Source: Mycobacterium sp. OAS707 (GTDB lineage: Bacteria; Actinomycetota; Actinomycetes; Mycobacteriales; Mycobacteriaceae). Taken from it: 64,000 bases of DNA. Location of the stretch: contig NZ_JADBDS010000002.1 of assembly GCF_014873705.1 (NCBI RefSeq), positions 310,001 through 374,000 on the forward strand. Direction: 5' to 3'. Position numbers and translations under genes: made by a program. Below are positions 39,121 through 47,495 of this stretch, one piece after another; within the stretch, counting starts at the first letter, position 1; each line of letters starts with the position of its first letter. A model generated the notes under the pieces. It had not been told where the DNA came from and did not search any database. It saw only the letters and a list, made by a program, of their open reading frames with translations.

Positions 39121-40167
39121 ATGTCCCACAGATCTTTCCGTCTCACCGCCGCAGCTGCGCTGCTCACCGTGGCGAGTGTGCTTGCCGCCTGCTCTTCACC
39201 GAAAGGACCCGACGCACCACTGAGTAGCGCCGCGGGTTCGACGGCCGCCAACCACCCCGAGTGGAGCCAGTACACCTTCACCATCGGCGACAACGGCGGC
39301 GACGGTAACGAGGAACTGGCAAAGATCACGGGCGCGTTCAATGACGCGCCGTACAAGGTGAGGTTCGCTCGGTTCGACTACGGTCCACCACTCGTGCAGG
39401 CGGCGGCATCGGGCAATATCGACCTCGGGTCGGTGGGCGACGTTCCACCGATCACCGGCGCGGCAAAGCAATTCGGGTTCAAGATCATCGCCGTCCAGCG
39501 CGGTGCTGATGCCACCAAGGCGCCCGAGAACATCATCGTGCCGAAGGATTCGCCGATTCATACTCTCGCCGACTTGAAAGGCAATCGGATCGCGGTCCCG
39601 CAGGGCAGCTCCGCTCACGGCTTGGCGCTGCTTGCACTGAAGAGCGCAGGGCTGACGCCAAAAGATGTTGAGTTCGTCTACCTCAGCCCGGCCGCAGGCG
39701 GTACCGCCTTCAACACCGGCAAGGTGGACGCGTGGTCGATCTGGAACCCGCAATCCGCGCTCGCCGTCAAAGACGGCGCCCGGATCATCGCCAAGGGCGT
39801 GCCGCCTATCGACCAGGTCAACAACTACTACGTGGCCAGCGAGAAGTCGCTCAACGATCCAGTGCGGCGCGCTGCACTGGCCGACGTGCTCACCCGCGTC
39901 GCCCGCGAATTCAATTGGGCGCAGCAGAATCCGGACCAATACGCCAAGGCGATCGCCAAGGAGACCGGTGTTTCGCTCGAGGATGGGAGGGCGACCGTCG
40001 ACGCGTATCCCTTCAAAATCACGCAGTTCCTACCCGAGGACCTGAAGGCTGAGCAGGCGCTGTCCGACGCGTTCTTCGAGGCCGGTGAACTCACGAAACA
40101 GGTCGACGTGAACACCATCGCCGACAACCTGCTGCCCGACGGCTTCGACAGCTCGAAGCTGACATGA
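39121..40167 (+). CDS. ABC importer substrate-binding lipoprotein (SsuA type)
   Basis: 348 residues from the ATG at 39121, with AGGAGA upstream. The N terminus is a lipoprotein signal, RSFRLTAAAALLTVASVLAAC, with the lipobox LAAC placing the acylated Cys near residue 23. The mature protein has the NMT1/SsuA fold: NEELAKITGAFNDAPYKVRFARFDYGPPLVQAAASGNIDLGSVGDVPPI, LKGNRIAVPQGSSAHGLALLALKSAG and GKVDAWSIWNPQSALAV. It should deliver an aliphatic sulfonate or similar anion to the permease. Overlap with the next gene (ATGA) ties transport to oxidation. Confidence 0.88.
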   Translation: MSHRSFRLTAAAALLTVASVLAACSSPKGPDAPLSSAAGSTAANHPEWSQYTFTIGDNGGDGNEELAKITGAFNDAPYKVRFARFDYGPPLVQAAASGNIDLGSVGDVPPITGAAKQFGFKIIAVQRGADATKAPENIIVPKDSPIHTLADLKGNRIAVPQGSSAHGLALLALKSAGLTPKDVEFVYLSPAAGGTAFNTGKVDAWSIWNPQSALAVKDGARIIAKGVPPIDQVNNYYVASEKSLNDPVRRAALADVLTRVAREFNWAQQNPDQYAKAIAKETGVSLEDGRATVDAYPFKITQFLPEDLKAEQALSDAFFEAGELTKQVDVNTIADNLLPDGFDSSKLT

Positions 40168-41486
40168 GCGGACGTCGCGAGCTTCATCTCAACGCGTTCC
40201 TCATGGAGGCAGGCCATCATGAGGCGGCGTGGCGACTCCCGCAGAGCAATGCGCGCGCCGACTTCGACCTGAGGCACTGGATCGAATTGGCCCGACTGGC
40301 CGAAAATGCGAAGTTCGACTCGCTGTTCCTCGCCGACGGTCCGTCCTTGACGGGCACCGGTGCGTTCCGGCCACCAGGACAACTCGAGCCGCTGACCCTG
40401 CTGACCGCGCTGTCGCAACACACCAGCCGGATCGGTCTCATCGCCACGGTCTCGTCGACGTACAACGAGCCGTACAACCTGGCACGCAGGCTCGCATCCG
40501 TCGACCATGTCAGCGCCGGCCGGGCCGGCTGGAACATCGTCACCTCGGCTACGCCGGAGGAGGCTGCGAACTTCGGCCTCGATGACCGTCTCGATCATGC
40601 GTCCCGTTATGCGCGGGCTGATGAGTTCCTCACTGTTGCAAAAGCGTTGTGGGACAGCTGGGAACGCGACGCGGTCATCGGCGACAAAGCCTCGGGCCGG
40701 TATGCGGACGTGACGCGTTTGCATGCCATCGACCATCGCGGTGAATATTTCAAGGTCGCGGGCCCACTGAACGTGGAGCGGCCGCCGCAGGGTCATCCGC
40801 TGCTTGTGCAGGCGGGGTCCTCGGAGGATGGAAAGGGCTTCGCGGCGCGGCATGCGGAGGCGATCTTCACCGCACACCAAACCTACGAGCGGGCCGCCGA
40901 CTTCTACGGCGACATCAAGGCACGCACGAAGGCCGCGGGTCGCGATCCCGATGGTGTGCTGGTGCTGCCGGGGATCGTCCCGATAATCGGTTCGACCGAG
41001 CGCGAAGCCCAGGAGTTGGCCCGGGAATTGGACGAGCTTCGGGTTCCAGAATACGGACTGTGGCAGTTGTCGAACATCCTCGAGGTCGACGCCTCGGAGT
41101 TCGACCTCGACAGTCCATTGCCCGCAACGGTTTTGGCGCGCCCGCACCTCGAAGGTGCACAGAGCCGGGCAGACCTGATCATCGAATTGGCGAACCGCGA
41201 AAGCCTGACTGTCCGCGAGACCCTGTCCCGGCTTGGGGGCGGACGCGGCCACTTCACCTTCGTCGGCACGCCAGACCAGGCCGTCGACACGATCGTCGCA
41301 TGGTTCGAAGGTGGCGCGGCAGACGGATTCAACATCATGGCCGCCGCGCTACCGTCGGGACTGCAAACCTTCATCGACCACGTGCTGCCGATCCTGCGGC
41401 GAAAAGGACTGTTTCGCGAGGATTACGCGGGCACAACCCTGCGCGAGCACTACGGATTGCCGGTGCCCGTCAATCATTTTCACTGA
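40164..41486 (+). CDS. FMN-dependent monooxygenase, NtaA/SnaA/DszA/SoxA subfamily (LLM class)
   Basis: 440 residues; the length is typical of the large NtaA/DszA type and longer than SsuD. Family runs are the N-terminal HLNAFLMEAGHHEAAWRLPQ, FDSLFLADGPS, TSRIGLIATVSSTYNEPYNLARRLASVDHVSAGRAGWNIVTS, and HPLLVQAGSSEDGKGFAARHAEAIFTA. These enzymes use reduced FMN supplied by a separate reductase, which is not encoded nearby. Related members cleave dibenzothiophene sulfone, nitrilotriacetate or alkyl sulfones. Coupling to an Ssu-like importer suggests an organosulfur substrate; that is inference. The 3' end overlaps the convergent SDR gene by 17 bases. Confidence 0.88.
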   Translation: MSGRRELHLNAFLMEAGHHEAAWRLPQSNARADFDLRHWIELARLAENAKFDSLFLADGPSLTGTGAFRPPGQLEPLTLLTALSQHTSRIGLIATVSSTYNEPYNLARRLASVDHVSAGRAGWNIVTSATPEEAANFGLDDRLDHASRYARADEFLTVAKALWDSWERDAVIGDKASGRYADVTRLHAIDHRGEYFKVAGPLNVERPPQGHPLLVQAGSSEDGKGFAARHAEAIFTAHQTYERAADFYGDIKARTKAAGRDPDGVLVLPGIVPIIGSTEREAQELARELDELRVPEYGLWQLSNILEVDASEFDLDSPLPATVLARPHLEGAQSRADLIIELANRESLTVRETLSRLGGGRGHFTFVGTPDQAVDTIVAWFEGGAADGFNIMAAALPSGLQTFIDHVLPILRRKGLFREDYAGTTLREHYGLPVPVNHFH

Positions 41487-42384
41487 GTAAGACGGCCGCT
41501 CGTTCGCGGAAGTAATGCCCTTCGTCCAAATCGTCGAGCAAGCCGACCTGCGTCGGCTGCCATCCCAACAATTCGCGCGTCTGCTCGCTCGACGCCGGGA
41601 CGTCCAGCGAGAAGAACGTGCCAAGCCAACCGAAGTGATCGAGCGCCTTTTCCGCCGGAACCGAGGCGACGGGCACGCCGAGGTGCCGCCCGATGGCGGC
41701 CGCGATGTCGCGGACTGGAACCCCCTCGTCATCGATCGCGTGCAACCGAGCGCCCGAGGGTGCTGCCTCCAGTGCCAACCGAAACAGCCGAGCCGCATCG
41801 AGGCGATGCACGGAGGGCCAGCGGTTGGTGCCCTCACCGGGGTAGGCGGCGACGCCCTTCTCCCTGGCGATGTCGATCAAGCGCGGCACGAACCCGTGGT
41901 CGCCTTCACCATGCACCGAGGGTGGCAGTCGCAGCACTGAGACTCGCACCCCACGCGACGCGAACTCCAGCGCGGCGTGTTCGGAGAATCGGGGCGAGTC
42001 GGGCGAGGCAGCGTCGTCCTCCGTCATCGTCCGGCCAAGTCCGAAGCCGGCCAGCCCAGAGGTGACGACCAGCGGACGGTCCGATCCGGTCAGCACATCG
42101 CCGAGGGTGCCGATGGCGCGCCTGTCGAGTTCGGCGGCGCCGGCGTAGTCCGCGAAGTCGTGTTTGAAGGCCAGATGGATGACTCCGTCGGCGGACTGCG
42201 CACCCGCACGCAAACTCGCCATGTCCTCGAGATCGCCCAGGTGAACCTGCGCGCCCGCCGCCTCCAGCGCCCGAGCCGACGAGTCCGAGCGGGCCAGGCC
42301 GAGGACCTGATGACCTGCGGTGAGGAGCTCGGCAGTGACGGCCGAACCGACGAATCCGGACGCTCCTGTGACAAACACGCGCAT
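41470..42384 (-). CDS. Extended SDR-family NAD(P)-dependent oxidoreductase/epimerase
   Basis: 304 residues. The N-terminal Rossmann motif is MRVFVTGASGFVGSAV (GxxGxxG), with LARSDSSARALEAAGAQVHLGDLED following. The usual YxxxK is not obvious: the corresponding stretch is SPDSPRFSEHAALEFASRG, so the catalytic Tyr may be lost, as in atypical extended SDRs. SVLRLPPSVHGEGDHGFVPRLIDIAREKG and RWPSVHRLDAARLFRLALE are typical of the atypical SDR group that includes quinone-reductase-like and NmrA-like members. The gene is divergent from tetR and shares two palindromic operators with it. A GGGAGG Shine-Dalgarno precedes the ATG. It is probably the regulator's target. Confidence 0.85.
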   Translation of the reverse strand: MRVFVTGASGFVGSAVTAELLTAGHQVLGLARSDSSARALEAAGAQVHLGDLEDMASLRAGAQSADGVIHLAFKHDFADYAGAAELDRRAIGTLGDVLTGSDRPLVVTSGLAGFGLGRTMTEDDAASPDSPRFSEHAALEFASRGVRVSVLRLPPSVHGEGDHGFVPRLIDIAREKGVAAYPGEGTNRWPSVHRLDAARLFRLALEAAPSGARLHAIDDEGVPVRDIAAAIGRHLGVPVASVPAEKALDHFGWLGTFFSLDVPASSEQTRELLGWQPTQVGLLDDLDEGHYFRERAAVLLSEND

Positions 42385-42399
42385 TGCAACCTCCCATTG

Positions 42400-42446
42400 A
42401 TGTCAGTAGCTGTCATCACGATAACGTCGATGACAGTCGCTGTCAT
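42400..42446. promoter_or_regulatory. Paired TetR operators between SDR and tetR genes
   Basis: Two 17-base sites: 42400-42416 (ATGTCAG-TAG-CTGTCAT, one arm mismatch) and 42430-42446 (ATGACAG-TCG-CTGTCAT, perfect arms). Their centres are 30 bases apart, on the same DNA face. TTGATG (42397-42402) and GATAAC (42420-42425), 17 bases apart, may be the tetR promoter, with site 1 in its spacer. Autoregulation plus control of the SDR gene is inferred from position. Confidence 0.7.
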
Positions 42447-42463
42447 TCCCATAAGATCGCGGA

Positions 42464-43030
42464 ATGAGTCGGTGGGAGCCAAACGCCCGCGGTCGCCTCG
42501 AGGACGCGGCGCTGGATCTCTACACCGAGCGTGGGTTCGACCAGACGACGGTCGCGGAGATCGCCGAACGAGCGGGGTTGACCGAGCGAACGTACTTCCG
42601 ACACTTCGCCGACAAACGGGAGGTGCTGTTCGGGGGGCAGGACGCGCTGATCCAGTTGATCACGACGCACATAGCCGAAGCCCCTGACTCGGCATCACCG
42701 ATCGATATGGTGCGTGGCGCACTGCGTGGGGTCGGCGACATGCTTGCGGATCGCCGGGCGCACGCCCGTCGACGCCAAGCGGTCATCAACGCCAATCCCG
42801 GCCTGCAGGAGCGTGAGTTGATCAAGTTGGCTTCGCTCTCCGCTGCGATGGCGGAGGGTTTGCAACGCCGCGGCGTGGCGGAACGGACCGCAGCGCTCAT
42901 TGCCGAAACGGCGATCGCGGTCTTCAAAGTGGCCTTCGCACGGTGGCTGGACGCCGGACGGGACAGCGACCTCAGCGAAGTCATCGGCGACTCGCTCGAA
43001 GACCTGAAGGCACTGACCGCCGGCGCATGA
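42464..43030 (+). CDS. TetR-family transcriptional regulator
   Basis: 188 residues. The N-terminal HTH is clear: RLEDAALDLYTERGFDQTTVAEIAERAGLTERTYFRHFADKREVLFGG. The C-terminal ligand domain is all-helical with no recognisable ligand signature (AEAPDSASPIDMVRGALRGVGDMLADRRAHARRRQAVINANPGLQERELIKL). It probably binds the two palindromes in the 79-base gap to the SDR gene and represses both genes until an unknown small molecule binds. A related set of TetR proteins with an arginine-rich RRAHARRRQ helix is common in actinobacteria. Confidence 0.9.
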   Translation: MSRWEPNARGRLEDAALDLYTERGFDQTTVAEIAERAGLTERTYFRHFADKREVLFGGQDALIQLITTHIAEAPDSASPIDMVRGALRGVGDMLADRRAHARRRQAVINANPGLQERELIKLASLSAAMAEGLQRRGVAERTAALIAETAIAVFKVAFARWLDAGRDSDLSEVIGDSLEDLKALTAGA

Positions 43031-43059
43031 CGACCGGCGTCGCTCACGTCTGAATTTGT

Positions 43060-43084
43060 CCCGGTTACACCAGTCCAAACCGGG
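43060..43084 (+). terminator. Weak hairpin after tetR, possible terminator
   Basis: Arms CCCGGTT and AACCGGG form a 7-base stem with an 11-base loop 30 bases after the tetR stop. No T-run follows, so factor-independent termination would be weak. Confidence 0.3.
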
Positions 43085-43202
43085 GTGCCAAGAGCCGTCG
43101 GTGTTTGCCCATCATCGGAGACCGAATTCCGTTGACAACACAGGCAGTTCGCAGACTCGCTGAACTCTCCAAACGCGTCACCGCACAGTATTGTTCTCGG
43201 GG

Positions 43203-46200
43203 ATGCAGGGACCCACGCGCGCCGCACGCGCCGAGTTCGACGACCTGGCGAGTTCGCTGGGCTCGTTCGGCCGGATCGGATGCTTCGTCGTGCGGCGGCC
43301 GCTTGCCGTCATCGGATTGTGGCTCGCGCTGGCCGTCGCGTTGTTCATCCTGCTGCCGCCGCTGGCGAAGATCGCGGGGGAGAAGCAGCCCGAGTTCCTC
43401 CCATCCGACGCGCCTGTCCTTGTCGCCAACAACGCGATGATCAAAGCCTTCGACGAATCGGACTCGCAGAACAGCCTGTTGGTCGTGCTGAGCAACGACA
43501 ACGGCCTGGGTCCTGAACAGGAGGCCGTCTACCGCAAGCTCGTCGACAACCTTCGCGCCGACCATCAGTCCGTTGTCATGTTGCAGGACTTCATCACCAC
43601 CCCGGCATTGCGCGACGTGGTCACGAGCAAGGACAACAAAGCGTGGTATCTACCGGTCGGGCTCGCAGGAGAACTCGCCACTCCACCCGCGGCTGAGGCG
43701 TACAAGAAAGCCGTCGAAATCGTCAAAGCGTCGACGGCGGGCACCACCCTCACCGCCCACCTGACCGGGCCGGCGGCAACGGTCGGTGACATGACAGCCG
43801 TCGGCGAACGCGACGTCCACGTGATCGAGATCGCCACCGCGCTCATGGTTTTGACGATTTTGTTGCTGGTCTACCGAAACCCACTCACCATGGCGCTGCC
43901 GCTGGTGATGATCGGCATATCACTTGTCGTGGCGCAACAGGTCATCGCGTGGCTGCTGGAGTTGGGCTTGACCATTTCGCCGCAGGCGATGGTGCTGGTC
44001 AGCGGAATGATGCTGGGAGCCGGCACGGATTATGCGGTCTTCCTCATCTCGCGCTACCACGAATATCTGCGGATGGGCGAGGAGTCGGACGCCGCGCTGG
44101 TACTGGCGCTTGGCTCGGTCGGCAAGGTGATCGCGGCGTCCGCGGGGACGGTCGCGATCACGTTCATGGGCATGACGTTTGCGAAGCTGGGCGTGTTCTC
44201 GACCATCGGGCCCGCGTTGGCCGTCACCATCCTTGTCGGGTTTCTCGCTTCGATCACGCTGTTGCCCGCGATGCTTGCGCTCGCCGGACGACGCGGGCTG
44301 TGCAAGCCCAGACGCGAACTGACCAGCCGGCTTTGGCGGCGCTCGGGAATTCGGATCGTGAAACATCCGGTCGGCCATCTGGTGGCCAGCCTCATCGTGT
44401 TGGCCGTGCTGGCCGGGTGCGTCGGCGCGATCAAGTTCAACTACGACGACCGCAAGAATCTGCCTGCCGACGTCGACAGCAATGTCGGCTACGCAGTGAT
44501 GGCGCAACACTTTCCGGTCAACTCGAGCATCCAGCAGTTCATTCTGGTGCAGTCGCCCCGCGATCTGCGCAGCCCGAAGGCGCTGGCCGACCTGGAGCAG
44601 ATGGCCCGCCGCGTCAGCCAGGTGCCAGGGATCGCCGCCGTCCGCGGTATCACGCGGCCCACCGGAGACACCCTCGAACAGGCCAAGGCCACTTTTCAGG
44701 CGGGCGCCGTCGGCGACAAACTCAGCGAGGCATCGACCGAGATCTCCAGCCGCGATGCCGATCTCGATCGGCTCACCGGCGGTGCGCACCAACTCGCTGA
44801 CGCGCTCGGCGACGTCCGCAACGGTGTGCTGGACGCGATGACGTCCGTCAGCGGATTGACGAATGCGTTGGTCGAAATGCAGGCCCGCTACGGTCCCAAC
44901 ACGACGATCGCTGACATTGACCAGTCCGCGAGACTGGTCAAGAGCATGCGCGCGATGGGTGATGCGTTGGGCGTCAACCTCACTCAAGTCGACGACGTGT
45001 ATCGGTGGGCGGTGCCCATGATGGCTGCACTCAACTTCAACCCGGTTTGCTCGATCGATCCGGCCTGCCAGAACTCGCGGGCGATACTGCAGCGCCTCAT
45101 CACCGCGCACGACGACGGCTCGCTTCAGTCGCTGTCCGATCTGGCGCATCAGTTGCAGTCCGCCGATGGCACTCAGCCGGTGAGCACCACCGTCGGCGAG
45201 CTCCAACAAAAGCTCGAGGCCGCCACCGAGGCCGCGCAGAAGTTGGGACTCGACAAGCCCGACGGCATCAAACGCAAACTGGCCGAACTGCAGAACGGCG
45301 CCAACACGCTCGCCGACGCGAGTCGGCAACTCGCCGACGGGGTGCAGTTGCTGGTCGACCAGGTCCGCCAGATGGGACCCGGTCTCGGTGATGCCTCGTC
45401 GTTCCTGATGGCCATGCGCAACAACGCCCGAGAACCGTCGATGGCCGGCTTCTACATTCCGCCCCAGATCCTGACCAACAGCGAGTTCAAGACCGCGGCA
45501 ACCATGTTCGTCTCGGCAGACGGCCACGCGGTGCGCTATCTCGTGCAGACCGACCTCGACCCATTCGGGACACAGGCGATGGACCAGGTCGGGCAAATCA
45601 TGGACGCAGCGCGCAGCGCGCAGCCCAACACGGAACTGGCCGACGCAAAGATTTCGATCGCGGGCTTGCCCGCCGTGAACGCGGATATCCGCAACTACTA
45701 CAACCACGACATGCAGTTCATCCTCACGATGACGATCCTCGTCGTGCTGTTGATCCTGATCGTGCTGCTGCGGGCCGTGGTCGCACCGCTCTATCTCATT
45801 GCCTCGGTGGCCATCTCGTTCATGTCGGCGCTTGGCATCGGCGTGGTCGTCTTCCAGTTCATCCTCGGCCAACACATCGCATGGAACGTGCCGGGTACGG
45901 CGTTCATTGTGCTGGTGGCAGTGGGAGCGGACTACAACCTGCTGTTGATATCCCGCATCCGCGACGAGGCCTCCCGCGGCATGCGTACGGCCGTGATCAG
46001 GACTGTCGGCGCGACCGGCGGGGTGATCACGTCCGCGGGCATCATCTTCGCCGCAAGCATGTTCGGCCTGACGTTCGGCAGCATCATGGGAATGGTCCAG
46101 GTGGGCTTCATCATCGGTGTCGGCTTGCTACTGGACACCTTCCTGGTCCGTACTGTGACCGTGCCCGCATTGGCGGTTCTGGTCGGCAAGGCGAACTGGT

Positions 46201-46529
46201 GGCCGTCTAAGAACCTCACCCCCCTGCACGGGGAGCTAAATCATTCTCGGCCCGCCAAAGCCGGGAACAGTGCCGATCGGGACGAGCGCAAGGACGATGA
46301 CAAGACAGATGAAATGCCGCAGCGCTTTTGGCGTCGGCGGATGCTCGATCTCTGGTCTGCGCGCCGCAAAAACCAAATAGACGATCGCAACGTCATAGGA
46401 GATGACGACCAGCCAACGGGTCCAGTCGAAGCCGGTCAGGAACACCGGGACGACCAACAGCAGACCTGCGACCACCCATGCGAGACGGCCACGGAACTCG
46501 TCAACGAAGGCGCGCACCGGAACTCCTGA
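43203..46529 (+). CDS. MmpL-family RND lipid transporter with antisense-overlapping C-terminal extension
   Basis: 1,108 residues from the ATG at 43203 (a TTG at 43191 is also in frame). The two RND halves are clear. Helix 1 is VVRRPLAVIGLWLALAVALF, then a porter domain, then helices 2-6 with the proton-relay LGAGTDYAVFLISRYHEYL. A second porter domain contains a long coiled-coil-like insert (KLEAATEAAQKLGLDKPDGIKRKLAELQNG), and helices 8-12 carry AVGADYNLLLISRIRDEA. The residue patterns fit the large MmpL4/5-like class, which exports lipids or siderophores across the inner membrane. The domain ends at ANWWPSK near 46211. The last ~105 residues are polar and run antisense through the 3' end of the next gene, so the original stop has probably been lost. 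Confidence 0.88.
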   Translation: MQGPTRAARAEFDDLASSLGSFGRIGCFVVRRPLAVIGLWLALAVALFILLPPLAKIAGEKQPEFLPSDAPVLVANNAMIKAFDESDSQNSLLVVLSNDNGLGPEQEAVYRKLVDNLRADHQSVVMLQDFITTPALRDVVTSKDNKAWYLPVGLAGELATPPAAEAYKKAVEIVKASTAGTTLTAHLTGPAATVGDMTAVGERDVHVIEIATALMVLTILLLVYRNPLTMALPLVMIGISLVVAQQVIAWLLELGLTISPQAMVLVSGMMLGAGTDYAVFLISRYHEYLRMGEESDAALVLALGSVGKVIAASAGTVAITFMGMTFAKLGVFSTIGPALAVTILVGFLASITLLPAMLALAGRRGLCKPRRELTSRLWRRSGIRIVKHPVGHLVASLIVLAVLAGCVGAIKFNYDDRKNLPADVDSNVGYAVMAQHFPVNSSIQQFILVQSPRDLRSPKALADLEQMARRVSQVPGIAAVRGITRPTGDTLEQAKATFQAGAVGDKLSEASTEISSRDADLDRLTGGAHQLADALGDVRNGVLDAMTSVSGLTNALVEMQARYGPNTTIADIDQSARLVKSMRAMGDALGVNLTQVDDVYRWAVPMMAALNFNPVCSIDPACQNSRAILQRLITAHDDGSLQSLSDLAHQLQSADGTQPVSTTVGELQQKLEAATEAAQKLGLDKPDGIKRKLAELQNGANTLADASRQLADGVQLLVDQVRQMGPGLGDASSFLMAMRNNAREPSMAGFYIPPQILTNSEFKTAATMFVSADGHAVRYLVQTDLDPFGTQAMDQVGQIMDAARSAQPNTELADAKISIAGLPAVNADIRNYYNHDMQFILTMTILVVLLILIVLLRAVVAPLYLIASVAISFMSALGIGVVVFQFILGQHIAWNVPGTAFIVLVAVGADYNLLLISRIRDEASRGMRTAVIRTVGATGGVITSAGIIFAASMFGLTFGSIMGMVQVGFIIGVGLLLDTFLVRTVTVPALAVLVGKANWWPSKNLTPLHGELNHSRPAKAGNSADRDERKDDDKTDEMPQRFWRRRMLDLWSARRKNQIDDRNVIGDDDQPTGPVEAGQEHRDDQQQTCDHPCETATELVNEGAHRNS

Positions 46530-47489
46530 CAGCGTGCTGATCCCGTAGACGGTGGTGAGAAGCGCCACTGCGCCGAACACCAGGGACATCGCGAGACCGA
46601 CGACACCGATGTGCGCGACGATGCGCATCGCATCCACGATCCCGTAGTCGTAGATGGGCATGATGTTGCGGCACACCCAGTCGTGGTAGTCGGTCTGGCT
46701 CGGCTGTCCACCCATCACGTACTGCGCTAGCGTCGGCAGCGACGTAACCGACGCCAGCGGGTTCGGCATCGGGTGATGCGGTACCGCCGAACATAATTGG
46801 GAGGCGACGTCGTGACGGCCGAACGCCGCCACCACCACCGCCGTGAAAACGCCGGGCATGACGGCCAGCAGCACACCTCCACGCCGTGCGGACCCCAACG
46901 CACCACCTAGGACGACGATCGCCAGCACCGCGCCAAGCGCGAACTGCAGTCCGATCGCCTCGTGCACCAGCGTCAGAACCGCAATGACGACGCCGTAGGC
47001 CACACACCACGCCACCGCAATCGCCCGTGAGCGCGCGACCGCCACTGCCACGGTGAACACCGCCAGCGCGGCCGCACCGAACAGGTCAGGCCGCGCCGAG
47101 TACGCTGCGAACGGAATTCCGAAGGGCAGCAACGGAATCAGCATCGCGACCATCAGCCTGCGCTCGGACCGTCGCCGCGCGAACAGCACGACGCCTGTCA
47201 CCAATGCCAGGCCGGCCAGGTATACGGCAGTCGACAGCCAGCGCAGTCCGAGCGAAACCGTGAAGTAGTGTCCGGGCGCCAGGCTGACCAGTTCGCCTGC
47301 GAGGCCGCGACGGACGAAGCCGAATGTGTAGTCGACGGCGTAATACGACATCCAATACACGTCGAGCGGAACGATATTGATCGCGAAGCACAACACTGCC
47401 GCCGACCAGATCGCGATCGTGACCGCGATGCCGACATACAGCAACGGATGCGCGCGCTGATTGGATTTGACGCTCAGGTTCACCATCAC
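46236..47489 (-). CDS. Polytopic membrane protein, function unknown
   Basis: 417 residues, starting GTG (47489) or ATG (47486). Roughly ten hydrophobic spans. The first is PLLYVGIAVTIAIWSAAVLCFAINIV, followed by the short motif DVYWMSYYAVDYTFGFVRRGLAGEL. A central motif is LTLVHEAIGLQFALGAVLA, and a periplasmic loop carries SQTDYHDWVCRNIMPIYDYG. The early FGFVRRGL motif and size recall membrane glycosyltransferase-like or lipid-flippase-like proteins, but no catalytic signature is certain. It follows the condensation-type acyltransferase after 6 bases, so it belongs to the papA/drr operon. Its last 294 bases are overlapped by the mmpL gene on the other strand. Confidence 0.75.
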   Translation of the reverse strand: MMVNLSVKSNQRAHPLLYVGIAVTIAIWSAAVLCFAINIVPLDVYWMSYYAVDYTFGFVRRGLAGELVSLAPGHYFTVSLGLRWLSTAVYLAGLALVTGVVLFARRRSERRLMVAMLIPLLPFGIPFAAYSARPDLFGAAALAVFTVAVAVARSRAIAVAWCVAYGVVIAVLTLVHEAIGLQFALGAVLAIVVLGGALGSARRGGVLLAVMPGVFTAVVVAAFGRHDVASQLCSAVPHHPMPNPLASVTSLPTLAQYVMGGQPSQTDYHDWVCRNIMPIYDYGIVDAMRIVAHIGVVGLAMSLVFGAVALLTTVYGISTLSGVPVRAFVDEFRGRLAWVVAGLLLVVPVFLTGFDWTRWLVVISYDVAIVYLVFAARRPEIEHPPTPKALRHFICLVIVLALVPIGTVPGFGGPRMI

Positions 47490-47495
47490 ATTGCC

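Noticed and set aside
43920..45875. 651-codon minus-strand frame opposite mmpL
   Set aside because: His/Asp/Arg-rich antisense shadow of the MmpL gene.
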